Shown in pieces: positions 41,197 through 53,100 of a stretch of DNA of 64,000 bases. This DNA comes from Argyresthia goedartella (Eukaryota; Arthropoda; Insecta; Lepidoptera; Argyresthiidae). The first letter of the stretch is position 1; each line of letters opens with the position of its first letter. Position numbers and translations under genes: made by a program. The stretch spans positions 40,200,208 through 40,264,207 of the forward strand of contig OX463806.1 in NCBI GenBank assembly GCA_949825045.1, given 5' to 3'. The notes below the pieces were generated by a model that ran no database searches, was not told the origin of the DNA, and worked only from the letters and a program-made list of their open reading frames with translations.

Positions 41197-44100
41197 CTAG
41201 CGGCGCGCCCCGAACTCGACGGCATCGTCGTCGGTGATGTCGCCGTGCCGCCAGAGGTTGAGGCGTGAGCTCTTGGCGTGCTCCTGCGCAGCGCGGTACT
41301 CGGCGATGAGGGGCGCGAGGCGGCGGTCGCGGATGTTGTCAACCAACACCAAGCCCTCCTTGATCAGAGCCTGCAATGGACCATTTCAGAATTATATTAT
41401 TGGACGATTAGAACGTAGTATCGTAATTAGTATTTTCTTTATTTTACCCAATACAGCCCCCCGCCATTACGGCTTATTCCATACTATCCTACCAGTAATA
41501 CATAATTTCTTTCAAGTACTACACAATAAAGACATACAGATAACCGCTTATTCCATCCTGACCTACTGGTAGTCCGACGAATGGCCGTTTTGGATAATTT
41601 TCCATATTGATAGACTAGAACCGTAGCTTCTTTCTCTATTCTTTATATCTGTACCCAGCTACACAAAGAAACAAATGCCTTATATTGCTTAGAAGCAAAT
41701 ACTTTTACATAGAAATAAATATAGAAGTAAAGCCAAACCAAGAATATAAAACAACGCCATGTTGCGGAAAACCTTTGAAACTATTTTCTTCAACTTGCAA
41801 CACTTTCTTTAAAAGGTAGTTAATGTCATCTGTCGATTGCTGTCAAAGTGGGGCGTCGATTGTGCATGGTATATTTCTTGGGTTTTGTGGGTAAAAATTC
41901 GGAAAACTATTAACAGTGGCGTAAGAAAAGTTAGTAACAATCTATCGAAATATTTGTCGGATAGAAAGTCTGGACGGACGGAGGAAGAAGGATTGGACTC
42001 TATTCCTCTAAATAACATCACCAGCGTTGTTGTCAACATGACTAGTAGGTACGTCACATAGTATGTTTTTTTTTAAATAGTACCTTGGACACTATTTACA
42101 CACATTGATCTAGCCCCAAACTAGGATTCCCTGTATCTTGGGTACTAGACAACGATGCACGTACTTATGTAGATAAATATTATACTTAGATAGATAAACA
42201 ACCATGACTAGGGTACAAACATCCATTCTCATCAAACAAATATTTGCTGCCACCGGGACTCGAACCCGGGACCGTTGGCTTCGTAGGCAGGGCCTCTGCC
42301 ATGTGCAATGTGAATTGGCTAATTTTTTAGCTATTTGTAAGTAAAATATTTTGTTGTATTTTAGGCATATCTTCCGTAATGAAAAATACAAAACGATGGT
42401 GGGACGTCAGCTGTATTTTCTACGCCTAAGAAAAATAAACCTAAAACCAAAAAGAAAATCAATCTGGATGATTTTTATTTATGTGCAATTAGGCATAAAA
42501 TAGATGAATTGTATGCTGTCCGAAAAGAAGTAGCGAGAGAAGTACCGAGTTTGAGACGGCTGGTCTTACAGAATCCATACATTTTGTTGGTGGCAGAAAA
42601 TCTCTTCGTTTACTCTTACAATACAATTACGCTATAAATATAAAAAATGTAGAAATCAAAGGACAGCACTTATGGAGCGACATGATATAGTGGCATGGAG
42701 GGACAGGTTGTAATTTAATAAAATGTAACTTCTAATAAGTTCGATTTTAAAATAAGTTCGGCAACGATGACCACTTTGGGAATCACTGATCTAGTACATA
42801 CTTCAACACGTTTTCGTGCGTGACGGGGCTAAATATAACTCGCTATTAAAGCAACATTCTGCAATATATTTTCTGAGTGCAATATTATTAGAGCAACATT
42901 CTGCAATTTATTTTCTGAGTGCAATATTTGTTTTAATTTTTGGCATGAATAACGTGCATTCAACCAACTACCATCAATTTGTGTGCGTCAGTTACCTGGC
43001 CCAGGTCTCGGTTGGTGGCGGGTAGTGTGTGGTGCGCGTTAGTTACCTTGCCCAGGTTCTGGTTGGTGGCGGGTACTGAGTGGTGTGCGTCACTTACCTT
43101 GCCCAGGTCCTGGTTGATGGCGGGTGGTGTGTGGTGTGCGTGTGCGTCAGCTACCTTGCCCAGCAGCCTTATGGCGTAACCCTCTGAAGTTCATAGCGTG
43201 TGTCTATGGTTCATCTCATGCTCATACAATTTCATCGATTGCGGGGTATCACCGAAGGCTTCTAGGCTTCATTCAATGAGCTTGGGTTTGGTCTCCATTA
43301 TGATGCTACTTGCGTGATACCAATTTGACAGATGAAGCTGGTGCAAGGTGTCAAACGTAAAAGTCTATATGAAGTTCATAGCTCAGACGACTTACGCCAT
43401 AAGGCTGCAGGTCCTGGTTGGTGGCGGGTAGTGTGTGGTGTGCTTCAGCTACCTTGCCCAGGTCCTGGTTGGTGGCGGGTAGTGTGTGGTGTGCGTGTGC
43501 GTCAGTTACCTTGCCCAGATCCTGGTTGGTGGCGGGGTCGAGAAGCGTGACGGCGAGCGGTGAGGTGCGCGCCTCCACATTTAGCAGCAGTTTCTTGTTG
43601 AGCGTGTCCATGGAGAGCGCGCGCACGGCCTCGACGCACTCGTCCGCGTCACTGGGGAACTTGACGCACGCGAGCGCGTACTCGGTGGCGAACCATGACT
43701 CCGCCTCGGTGCCAGCGGGCAACGCCGCAAGCCGCGAGTAGTTGATCACCTGTCGACCGACACATTTGTAATTTTATTTTATTTTCTTTGGAAATCTTAC
43801 AGCTAGTACAAATTAATATAAATAGACAGATGATTGGGTGGAACTAAGCCAATTAAAAGATTTCACCTTTGAGTGGAAAAACGAATACATAAAACGAAAA
43901 GTCTTAATTAACATTAAAGTATCTATGTACTGTTTTATCGTAACTTATATATATACTTAAGTATTAAAGTTTTTGGCATTAAGTTATTAAAATGGTTTAA
44001 GTAACGAAAGTGCCACTATTTAGGTAAAAATTACATATAGTCTAATAATGTACGTACCTAAAATTTGTTAATGCTTCGAGTTACGCCTTTCGCTGAAGAA

Positions 44101-47100
44101 TTGATTATTAATTAAATTACGGATAGTAGATGCCTTTTCATGGTAAATATCATAATGATCTGCATATTTATCGTTATATAATTTGCCTACTCTGAGTAAG
44201 TATGAGTTTTGCCTGTAGTTAGTTCTGGTCTTTGGGATATACAATTTGAGATGCTTTCTTCTCGTGGATCTAGTGCCCGGGACGAGAATCTGCAGTTTGC
44301 TTAGTAGGTTAGGAGAGTCAATGATACCCTGTGCTATAGCGGATAGGAAAGTCAGGTCAGCTTCCTCTCTATGCAGAGCGAGTGGTAGAAGGTGTTGTTT
44401 TCTACAACTTTCCTCATAGTCGGTTGATGTGATATTGAATCTATGATATAGGCACCTCAGGAACTTTTTCTGTATACGCTCAATCTGGTTTCTGTATATG
44501 TATACCTTGGATTCCAGACCTGCGAGCAATATTCGAGTTGACTTCGTACCAGTGTACAATACAAAATTTTAAGTGTTTTTGCAGATCTGAAATCTTTGGA
44601 AGTTCGCAATATGAAGCCCAATGATTGTGAGGTTTTTTTGACAATTTTGTTAATATGGGTGTAAAAGATCATCTTGCTGTCTAGTGCGACTCCCAGATCC
44701 CTGACTTCTGTCACACAGTTGAGTATTTGTGAGTTAATTATATAATTTGAAATAGATGGACTAGATTTTCTTGTAAAGCTAATTACGCAACATTTGCTCA
44801 CGTTGAGATCGAGCTTGTTCAGTAAACAGTATTGTTCGAGGGATCTAAGGTCTTTTTGTAGAAGTTGAGTGTCAGTTGGTGAGTTGATAATCCTTTATAT
44901 CTTCATGTCGTCTGCAAAAAGGAGAGCTTTTGAGAATTGGAAGCAGCTGTCAATGTCGTTAATAAAAATTGTGAATAATAGAATGGGGCCTTGGGGAACA
45001 CCTGAGGGGATCGAGATGGCCGCAGAAGTGTATCCGTTGAGAACTGCCGCTTGGCTACGGTTATCTACGTATGACGAAAACCATCTCAGCAAATCACCAC
45101 AAATCCCAGCAGAGAGAAGTTTGGACAGAAGGATGCGATGATCAATACGGTCAAATGCTTTGGAGTAATCTGTGTAGATTGCATCCACCTGTCCTCCTCC
45201 CTCCATACCCTCGAGATCCTTCACAAAGAGTACTTCGTTGGTTGTAGTCGATCGCCCCTGCATGAAACCATGTTGTTGAGGACTAAAGGTGGGTTTGAGA
45301 GCGTTGTAAGTCTGCTTGTGAATTTGTCAATATTGAGCTTGGATCAGCGAATCTCACCTCCCGGTTCCCGTAATCAATGTAGAGCACGGCGACCTTGTCG
45401 TCGTGTATTTTCTCAACGCGCGCGCGGTACCACTGGTCGTCGGCGGAGAAGCGCGCCGCGCACACGGCCCCGCGCCGCGGCTGATACGCGCCCGGCAGCG
45501 GCGGCGCCGCGCTGAACTCCTGATGGATCTTCTCCATTAGCGCTTCGAGCCTGGCCCCTGAGTCCACTTGCTGCGCGAACAGAGTGCCCTCGGACGTGAC
45601 CTCAGTGACGAGCACCTTGTCGTAGTTGAGCGTACGCTCGAGCTGGGCGGGCGCAGTGCGCAACTGCTCCGCCTCGGGGTCCGGCTCGACATGGTCGCGC
45701 CAGATGCCGATGCGTTGCGCCTTGGCCACCTCTTCGGCGCTGCGGAGGACGCGCGCGAACTCTGACGTCTCGGCCGTGTGGTGCATTGAGGACAAGCCGT
45801 GCTCCACGAGAGACAGAGATAGGTTCTCATTGTCGAGCCACAGCCAGCCGATGAAGTTGCCCGCCTTGTCCATCTCCTCGATGGTGACCTTGACGTCGTG
45901 CTGCAGGACCTTCTCCTTAGTGAAAAGCAGTGCGTCCTCGCCGAAGGGCTCCGCGGTCTGCATGGCACCACCGCCGCCTTGCGCAGGGCGCGCGCCGCGC
46001 GGACAGCTAATGCCGGCCAGCAGGAAAGTCACCAGCACCGACTCCTTGGGGATGTAAAGGCGCATGCGCGACCCGCTAGCGACGAACTCCACGATGGCGT
46101 CCGTCTTTTGCGCGCGCTTCAAGAACGGGAAGAACTTCTTGGACTTGGCGGAGTCTCCGCTGGTGTCCTGCACGCGGTGCGCCGGCACGTCCCGCTTGGC
46201 GTGCACGCCTGCGAGCGCCTTCTGCGCCTTGAGCTCAGCTTCCAGCAACTTGTCGTAGTGCGAGCTGCGCTGGTCGTTGTCGTTCCGGTATCGCACCACC
46301 GTTGCCAGGCCCCGAGCCACTAGGGATTCCGCCACGTTACTGCAACCAAACACACACACACAACACTTCAATATATAAGAATAACAATTATTTTAGTTAT
46401 CAAAAACTGTTTACATCAAATTTTTGTTTCTGTTACCTAACCTAAACTAGGCTAAGGACCTGTATAATAGGTATTTTGTATCAAAATAACATTAATTAAT
46501 TAGTAGGTACTTATTGAACCACTCTACAAATCATAATACTAAGCACACTCACACTCCGCCCGCCATAACCGTGGTGCAAGTCTTCTCCGGGAAGTTGTCC
46601 TTGGCCGGCTGGATGTAGTCAACGATCACGTTCACTCGCTTGCCGATGAGCTTGGTCCTCAAGGCCTCGCGCGCCTCGAACATCCAGGGAATGTCGTACA
46701 GAGGCCGGAAGCCCTTCGGTCTGGGTGACTGCTTGCCTTCCTCGTCAGGGCTGTTCCTGCAGTTACATTATAATAACCAATGAGATGCATTACCAGACTA
46801 ACTAACACACAGCTTCATGATTATTTATAGAACGTTATAATTTATATAAGGGACTAAATGGCAGTAGCTTGCCATTAACTTGGGTATCTCGGGGATACAA
46901 CGATGGTGGGATCCAAATATTCTATTTAGTCATTGCATATTGTAACTTGTAGAATTCCTCATAGGTTGATGCGGCTCGGGAGTGGTGTGTTTCCGAGACG
47001 CCTGTATGGTGCGGGACTTCAGTGTGCTGTTGGTTTAGGATGCAAATGTCACAACCTCAGGCATCTATTCAAGGGCCATCTACATGATTAGTTCTTCCCA

Positions 47101-50100
47101 ACGAGAAAGGATCCAATCAATAACTACAGCAGTTCCAGAGAAGGGCATGTGTAGCCATCACAGGCTGCATGAGGTCAACGCTATCAGCGGCACTATGAAT
47201 CATGCTGGGTACCGCCATTGGTCCTGTTCGAATTGCAAGAGGCTAAATCCGCAGCCATAAGGCTATATATTAAAGGACAATGGAAAGGAAAAATAGCAGA
47301 TAAAGGACACTGCACAATTCTAGCAGAGGCATTTGAAGGAGCGCCGGAAGCTATTATTAGAATCAATCACATAAAAAAATATTGACATGAAAAAGGCTCA
47401 AAGAAGCTACAATACTGCAACATAATGAATTATGGTCTAGCAGAGAAGACTGCAAAAACACAGAACTATTCACACTCATTTACCATGGGATTTCTAGCCA
47501 TGCCATTTCTCGTCACAGGTTTTGAATTTTATTGCCATGGCATAAGGTTCAGAATCGCGATGCAATGGCAAGATAGTGTAAAGGGTTCAAGCACCGAGCG
47601 GTTGCGGTTAGCCACCTCGCGGCTAGCCCCACCCAACAGTATGTATGAAAAACATATATTTCATTCGCACTGTTTCATTTCATTTCATCGCCACTGACGG
47701 CGGCTAGCTGCAACTGCTTAGTGCCTAGGCCCACTTAAGGCCGGCCCATCCGGCGTTCCTAGGCAGAACCTCGGAGTGTATGAGACTTCAGTTAAGCGCT
47801 TTGTAAGTTATATTTATAGTTAAGTTATACTGAGCGTTCAATCGCTAGCGTATCTTAGCAGGTTATATCAGCTCGACTCACTTCTCGCGTGGCGGGCGGA
47901 TGCTGGCCAGAAAGATCTTCTTGTGCGCGCCATTCGACATCTTCACCACGAGAGCGTCCCCGTTGACGACCTCGAGCACGACCGCACTGAACTCCTTGTC
48001 CTTGGCTGCGATGATTGGCGCGTTGCTCGTGAAGTTCGCCCAGATGCGCAGCTTGCCGTCCTTGGCGGCGCGCTCGGCGGTACGTAGCGTCGCAGCACCT
48101 AAGGGGTTCATTAGTATTTGATGATATATAAAAATATATATTTTGAGTGCTTATCTAATGAGTAAATCGTCATAGTTGGTATGAGGTGAATGCGGACTGG
48201 AGTAGTATGAGTTTGCAGCAGCGGGAGAATGTAGGCTGAATGATTGATGGAGTATAATAATTACGTAAAAAAACCACGTAATGGAAAATCGCTATTGTAA
48301 GTAACGCACTCTGGTAAGTATGCTTTCAGCGTCGCCGTCGTTCGTTTTGCCGTGCGGGACGCGGGGCGCCATAATGACATCACCCGCATCCCATAGTAAC
48401 AGCCTTTTAAGTGTCATCCGGGTTTCATCACGATGGGATTGACCCCGCACACGGGTGCTGTCAGTATGGCATGACCGCATGACAAATAAGCACGACACTG
48501 AAAGCGTACTAAATCCCGAGTGCGTGATGAATCCAGCAAGACACTGAAAGAGACCTAAATATAATGTATATGTAATGAAAAATGTATTGATCACAATCAC
48601 AATGAAGGAAAATCCTAATAAAGAAACAATCATTTACAGTCTTGCGGTTCAAAACGAAATGTCTGAAAGAAGACTGAAAGGAAAGGAGAATTTTGGACTA
48701 GTCTGCGTCCACTCAAAGTAAACACAGATACTATAATTCAATAAGGCAGAAAAATCGGGCAAGTGCGGGTTGGACTCGCACGCGAAGGGTTCCGTAACAC
48801 CGTACAAGAAAAAACATAAGCACTTAAAATGATAAAACAAAAAGAAAATAATACTATGTCCAAACGTGGATTCGAGCCCTGAACTTAAAAATTGCGCAAC
48901 CAATATCAAATTTACCAATTGTGCCACCACGACCATGTGATAAGCCGCGAAATCTTGGATTATATTTGAATCATGATCGCGGGGAATGATAAAACACGTC
49001 TGTTTCTCTTGAGGTTCCCCTTTAATTTATAAAATCTTCTGAAGTTCATTATTTGTTGCTGTACCGGCAACAGACATTCGCATTATGTAAAAAAATAAAT
49101 ACATCGTATGGTTCATAAGATTCAGCCCGTTGACGGATGGACAGACAGACAGAAGGAAAGCGGGGTTTAGTCATAGGGCCAGTAATGGCATCCTTCGTGT
49201 AATGAACCCTAAAAAAGTAAATGCTATGACCATTAATTGGGAGCTATTGTTGATGAGCAATAGTTATTAATCTTATCAAGAAAGATAAGTAAATTCGAGT
49301 AGGTTGAAAGAACCACACGGTAACTACTCAAAGAGAAAGTGAGCCGAAATTAAAGATCGAAAGATGACCTAGTTTAAGTAATTATGTAATAGCGTATTCG
49401 CTACCTGATTCAAGCATTATTCGTAAGATTATTGAATCTTCAAAGCTCACGTCACATCTAAATTGTCCATATTAAGAAACAAATAAGACTCAACCATGAC
49501 TGCGCTGTGGCATTGTATTTGTAGCGCAAGTAGTACCTTATAATCAAATTGCCTGTATTCAATTATAAAGTATGAAAGTCGAAACATTAGGAATTCAAAG
49601 TCATAGGTTTGTTATAAGAGATTTAACATATTTTTTATAATACCAACCTGACTTCATAACAGCGAGCGACCAGTCCACACACTTGGCGAAACCCTGTCGG
49701 ATGAGTGCTTCAGCAATGTTTCCCTGAGGATGGACTATGGTGCCGACGAAGTTGTTGTTATTGACAGACTCCAGGATCACTTCCACATCTTTCTGGAGGA
49801 GCCTGGACTCAAGAAAGAAGCGGGCCTCTTCGGCAAAGGGCTCGGAGTCACCATCTTGCTTTACTGATGGACACTAAAAGAAAATCATGTTGTTGTAGTA
49901 GGTCCATATAAGTTGCAACTTTAAAATATTATTTGGTTAGCCTGACGTCTAATCATCACTCTCGCTTACAGTAATTTTAGCAAATGATTCGATATATCAT
50001 ATTGATATCGCTATTCAATGTGGCGGGATTCAGCAACAAGAAACCAAATCCTTTATATATTTCCTTAAACTAAACTTAAACTATGAGTTAAAATTTAAAA

Positions 50101-53100
50101 ACTTTTTTAATACCTATATGATTATGGCAACAGGTTTAACCCAGATGTTACTACTGTTTGATAAAAGGAACACCTCATAAATAAAATTCTAAAGCAAAAT
50201 GAGGGTACTTTTAAAATGTTATTCGAAGTGCTACAGTTTATTAGTCTCAGTACGAAACTGTCAGAAGTGGTTTGAGTTGATTACTGTGCAACGTATTTTT
50301 TCAAAGCGAGTTGATAATTTGTGATTTTACAAAATGGATTTGTCAAGGTATGTAATGTAGTTGAAATATGTTTGTTATCATATTTGTTTATAAATATATC
50401 GTAGGATTTGGCTTGCTTTACCGATAGGTAAAACAAAATGTAGTTATATACTTAGTTTTGTCAAGTTATTTGTGTACATAAAGTGCCGTTCCTTTTATCA
50501 AACAGTAGTAATATCCATTTGTTTGTTTGTTTTAGGCGTCGTCAGACTAAAGGATTGTCTTTGAACGAGATTATTGAGGAGCTGGAACGTAATGAAGAAC
50601 AAGATTTTCCTGATTCCATCACTATTTTCCCCCCTGAAAATTATTGTGCAGAAATTACCGATGAAGACTCCGGAGATGAAAACGTAGTGTCTCTTCACAA
50701 CTTACCTGGTTCGCAACTGATAGCTCCAGCTGAAATAATGTACCCGGAATCATCATCAGACTCTGATGCAAGTGAGGATTACGTAGTTTCACTTGCTGAA
50801 TTATCCAAACGAAGACGACTTGCTCCTAGTACAAGATCACAACCTCAAAGTGTTAGTTCTTCACCAGAACCATCGACTTCTCAAGGACCAGTGGTTAGAG
50901 AAACGGTACCTAAGTCAAAATTGTATAATTGGCAATCCCGTGATAACCAGCCCGCATTCAGCACTTGGTATCCATATGTATCAGCTCCACACAAGGAAAA
51001 CCCAATATACTTTTTTGAATGCATGTTCGATGAGTGTGTTATAAACATGCTGGTGCAATATACCAATACTTATGCTTCTCAAAGAAACAAAGTTGGAAAT
51101 GTTACTGCTCATGAGATGAGGAGCTTTATCGGAATATTGTTGTTTAGTGGCTATGTAGTGGTACCAAGAAGGTACATGTACTGGGAAAATAGCACTGATA
51201 GTGGGATGCCACTCATTTATAACGGCCTATCTCGGGACAGATTCACATTTATCATGTCACACCTCCATTGCTGTGACAATACAAACTTAGACGCCAATGA
51301 TAGATTTGCAAAACTCCGTCCACTATTCGATTTGCTCAATAAAAACTTTGTCGAGTTTGCTCCTTATGAAGAAAACCACAGCATCGATGAAGCGATGGTG
51401 CCTTATTATGGTGGCCATCCTTGTAAGCAGTTCATCCGTGGTAAACCAATCAGATGGGGATATAAACTATGGGTAGGGGCTACGCGACTTGGATATATTA
51501 TTTGGTTCCAACCCTATCAAGGGAAATCTGGTGATGATGATTCAACCTATAAGAAGCTAGGTTTGGGCGCCAGTATAATTTTACAATACTCTGATATTCT
51601 CCGAGAACATATTGACAAAGAAGCTCCATTCCACTTGTTTTTTGACAACTTTTTCACATCGATTCCACTCATCGATGAGTTGCGTGAAAGAGGTTTGAAA
51701 GGCACTGGAACAATTAGAGATAACAGACTATCTAAATGCCCTCTGCCAAAAAATAAGGAGTTGCAGAAATCTGAACGTGGCACTATCAAATACAAGTCGA
51801 CCAGAGCTGAAGAAATTGTTGTGTGTAAATGGAATGATAACAGTGTGGTTACCGTGGCTTCAAATGCAGTTAAAGTTCAACCAACTGTAAAAACTAAAAG
51901 ATTTTCGCAAAAAGAAAAAAAATATGTACAAATTGATCAGCCAGCTTTGATAAAAACCTATAACGAAAACATGGGTGGTGTGGATAGGTCAGACCAAAAT
52001 ATTAGTCTGTATCGCACTTCCATCCGTGGGAAAAAATGGTATATACCATTGATTTTTCATTGCCTTGACATGGCTGTTCATAACGCTTGGCAGTTGTATA
52101 AAATCAACGGAGGAGCTTACGACCACCTCAAATTCCGAAGGAGCATTGCCACTGCTTTTCTGGAAACTTACAACAAGAGCGCGCCTCGCAAACCTGGCAG
52201 AGTGTCGCAAAGTCACCATGAAAGTTCTCGGTATGATAACATTGGTCACATTATAAAATACCGAGATGAGCAATTACGATGTGCGATTTGTCACAAAAAT
52301 GCAAAATTTTTTTGCAAGAAATGTTGTGTTACTCTTCACCCAAAAACATGTTTCGAAGCTTATCACGTTCCGTGTGCTGAATAAAGTCTTTGTCGTCGGT
52401 CATAAGTATAAATCAATGTAATAAATAAAGTATAACTTCTTTTTTTATCATTTATAGTGTCCCTTATTAGTGCCTGCTTCATAGTAGTAGTACATTTTAC
52501 TAGCGTTCCTTTTATCAAACACCATTTTCCGGGTTTTCCCTACTTGAAAACTTTTTTTAAATATTTTTCATTTATTATTCAGGTCATTACTACCCTATTT
52601 ACAAAAAATCGTAATGATCTGACACTAAAAGGTATATCCGTAATAACTGGGTTAACAGTGAATGAATTACGATATCTACAACATTGTTGACACTGAATAC
52701 TAAAATGTTCTTCCAAAAGGTCAGAAAGGTCAAGAGATGTACAAATCAATATGATCTATCTTACTTCAGACAAAGAATGTTAATTTGCCATGAGAATCCA
52801 CTTACCCTGATTCCAGACATCATGAGTGTGATCTGGTAGAAGTCAGGCAGCAGACACATGCGCACAGTGGAGCCATCCCGGACATACTCGATGATTGCTT
52901 TCAGTGGTTGGCCGTTTATCTTGTTAACAAACTGTTTGGGATTCTCCACACTCCATTTTATGTTGCGGACATGCTCCTAAGAACAGATTTAAAGAAGAAT
53001 AGATCCTAAGAAGAAATTTAAATAAGTCTCTATTATAAGGACAAGATTTTGATTTAAGTCTGTATACAAAATTATAAATGATATATACCTGTAGGTCTGT

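Noticed and set aside
41837..42061. Possible small plus-strand gene of 74 codons
   Set aside because: Better explained as the lead segment of the DDE_3 transposase fragment; it ends where the SINE begins.
42248..42312. Possible tRNA gene (A box and B box present on the minus strand)
   Set aside because: It runs straight into a SINE body shared with 31.7 kb, so it is a SINE head, not a tRNA gene.
45537..46323. Long Arg/Ser- or Leu-rich open frames on both strands over Tudor-SN exon 8
   Set aside because: They are shadows of the GC-rich exon; only the frame with the SN and Tudor motifs has matching splice phases.
33549..52655. Idea that the intact piggyBac mobilised the TTAA-flanked MITE family D
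   Set aside because: The terminal bases differ (CCCTTTAC versus CCCAGATG), so a direct relationship is not supported.
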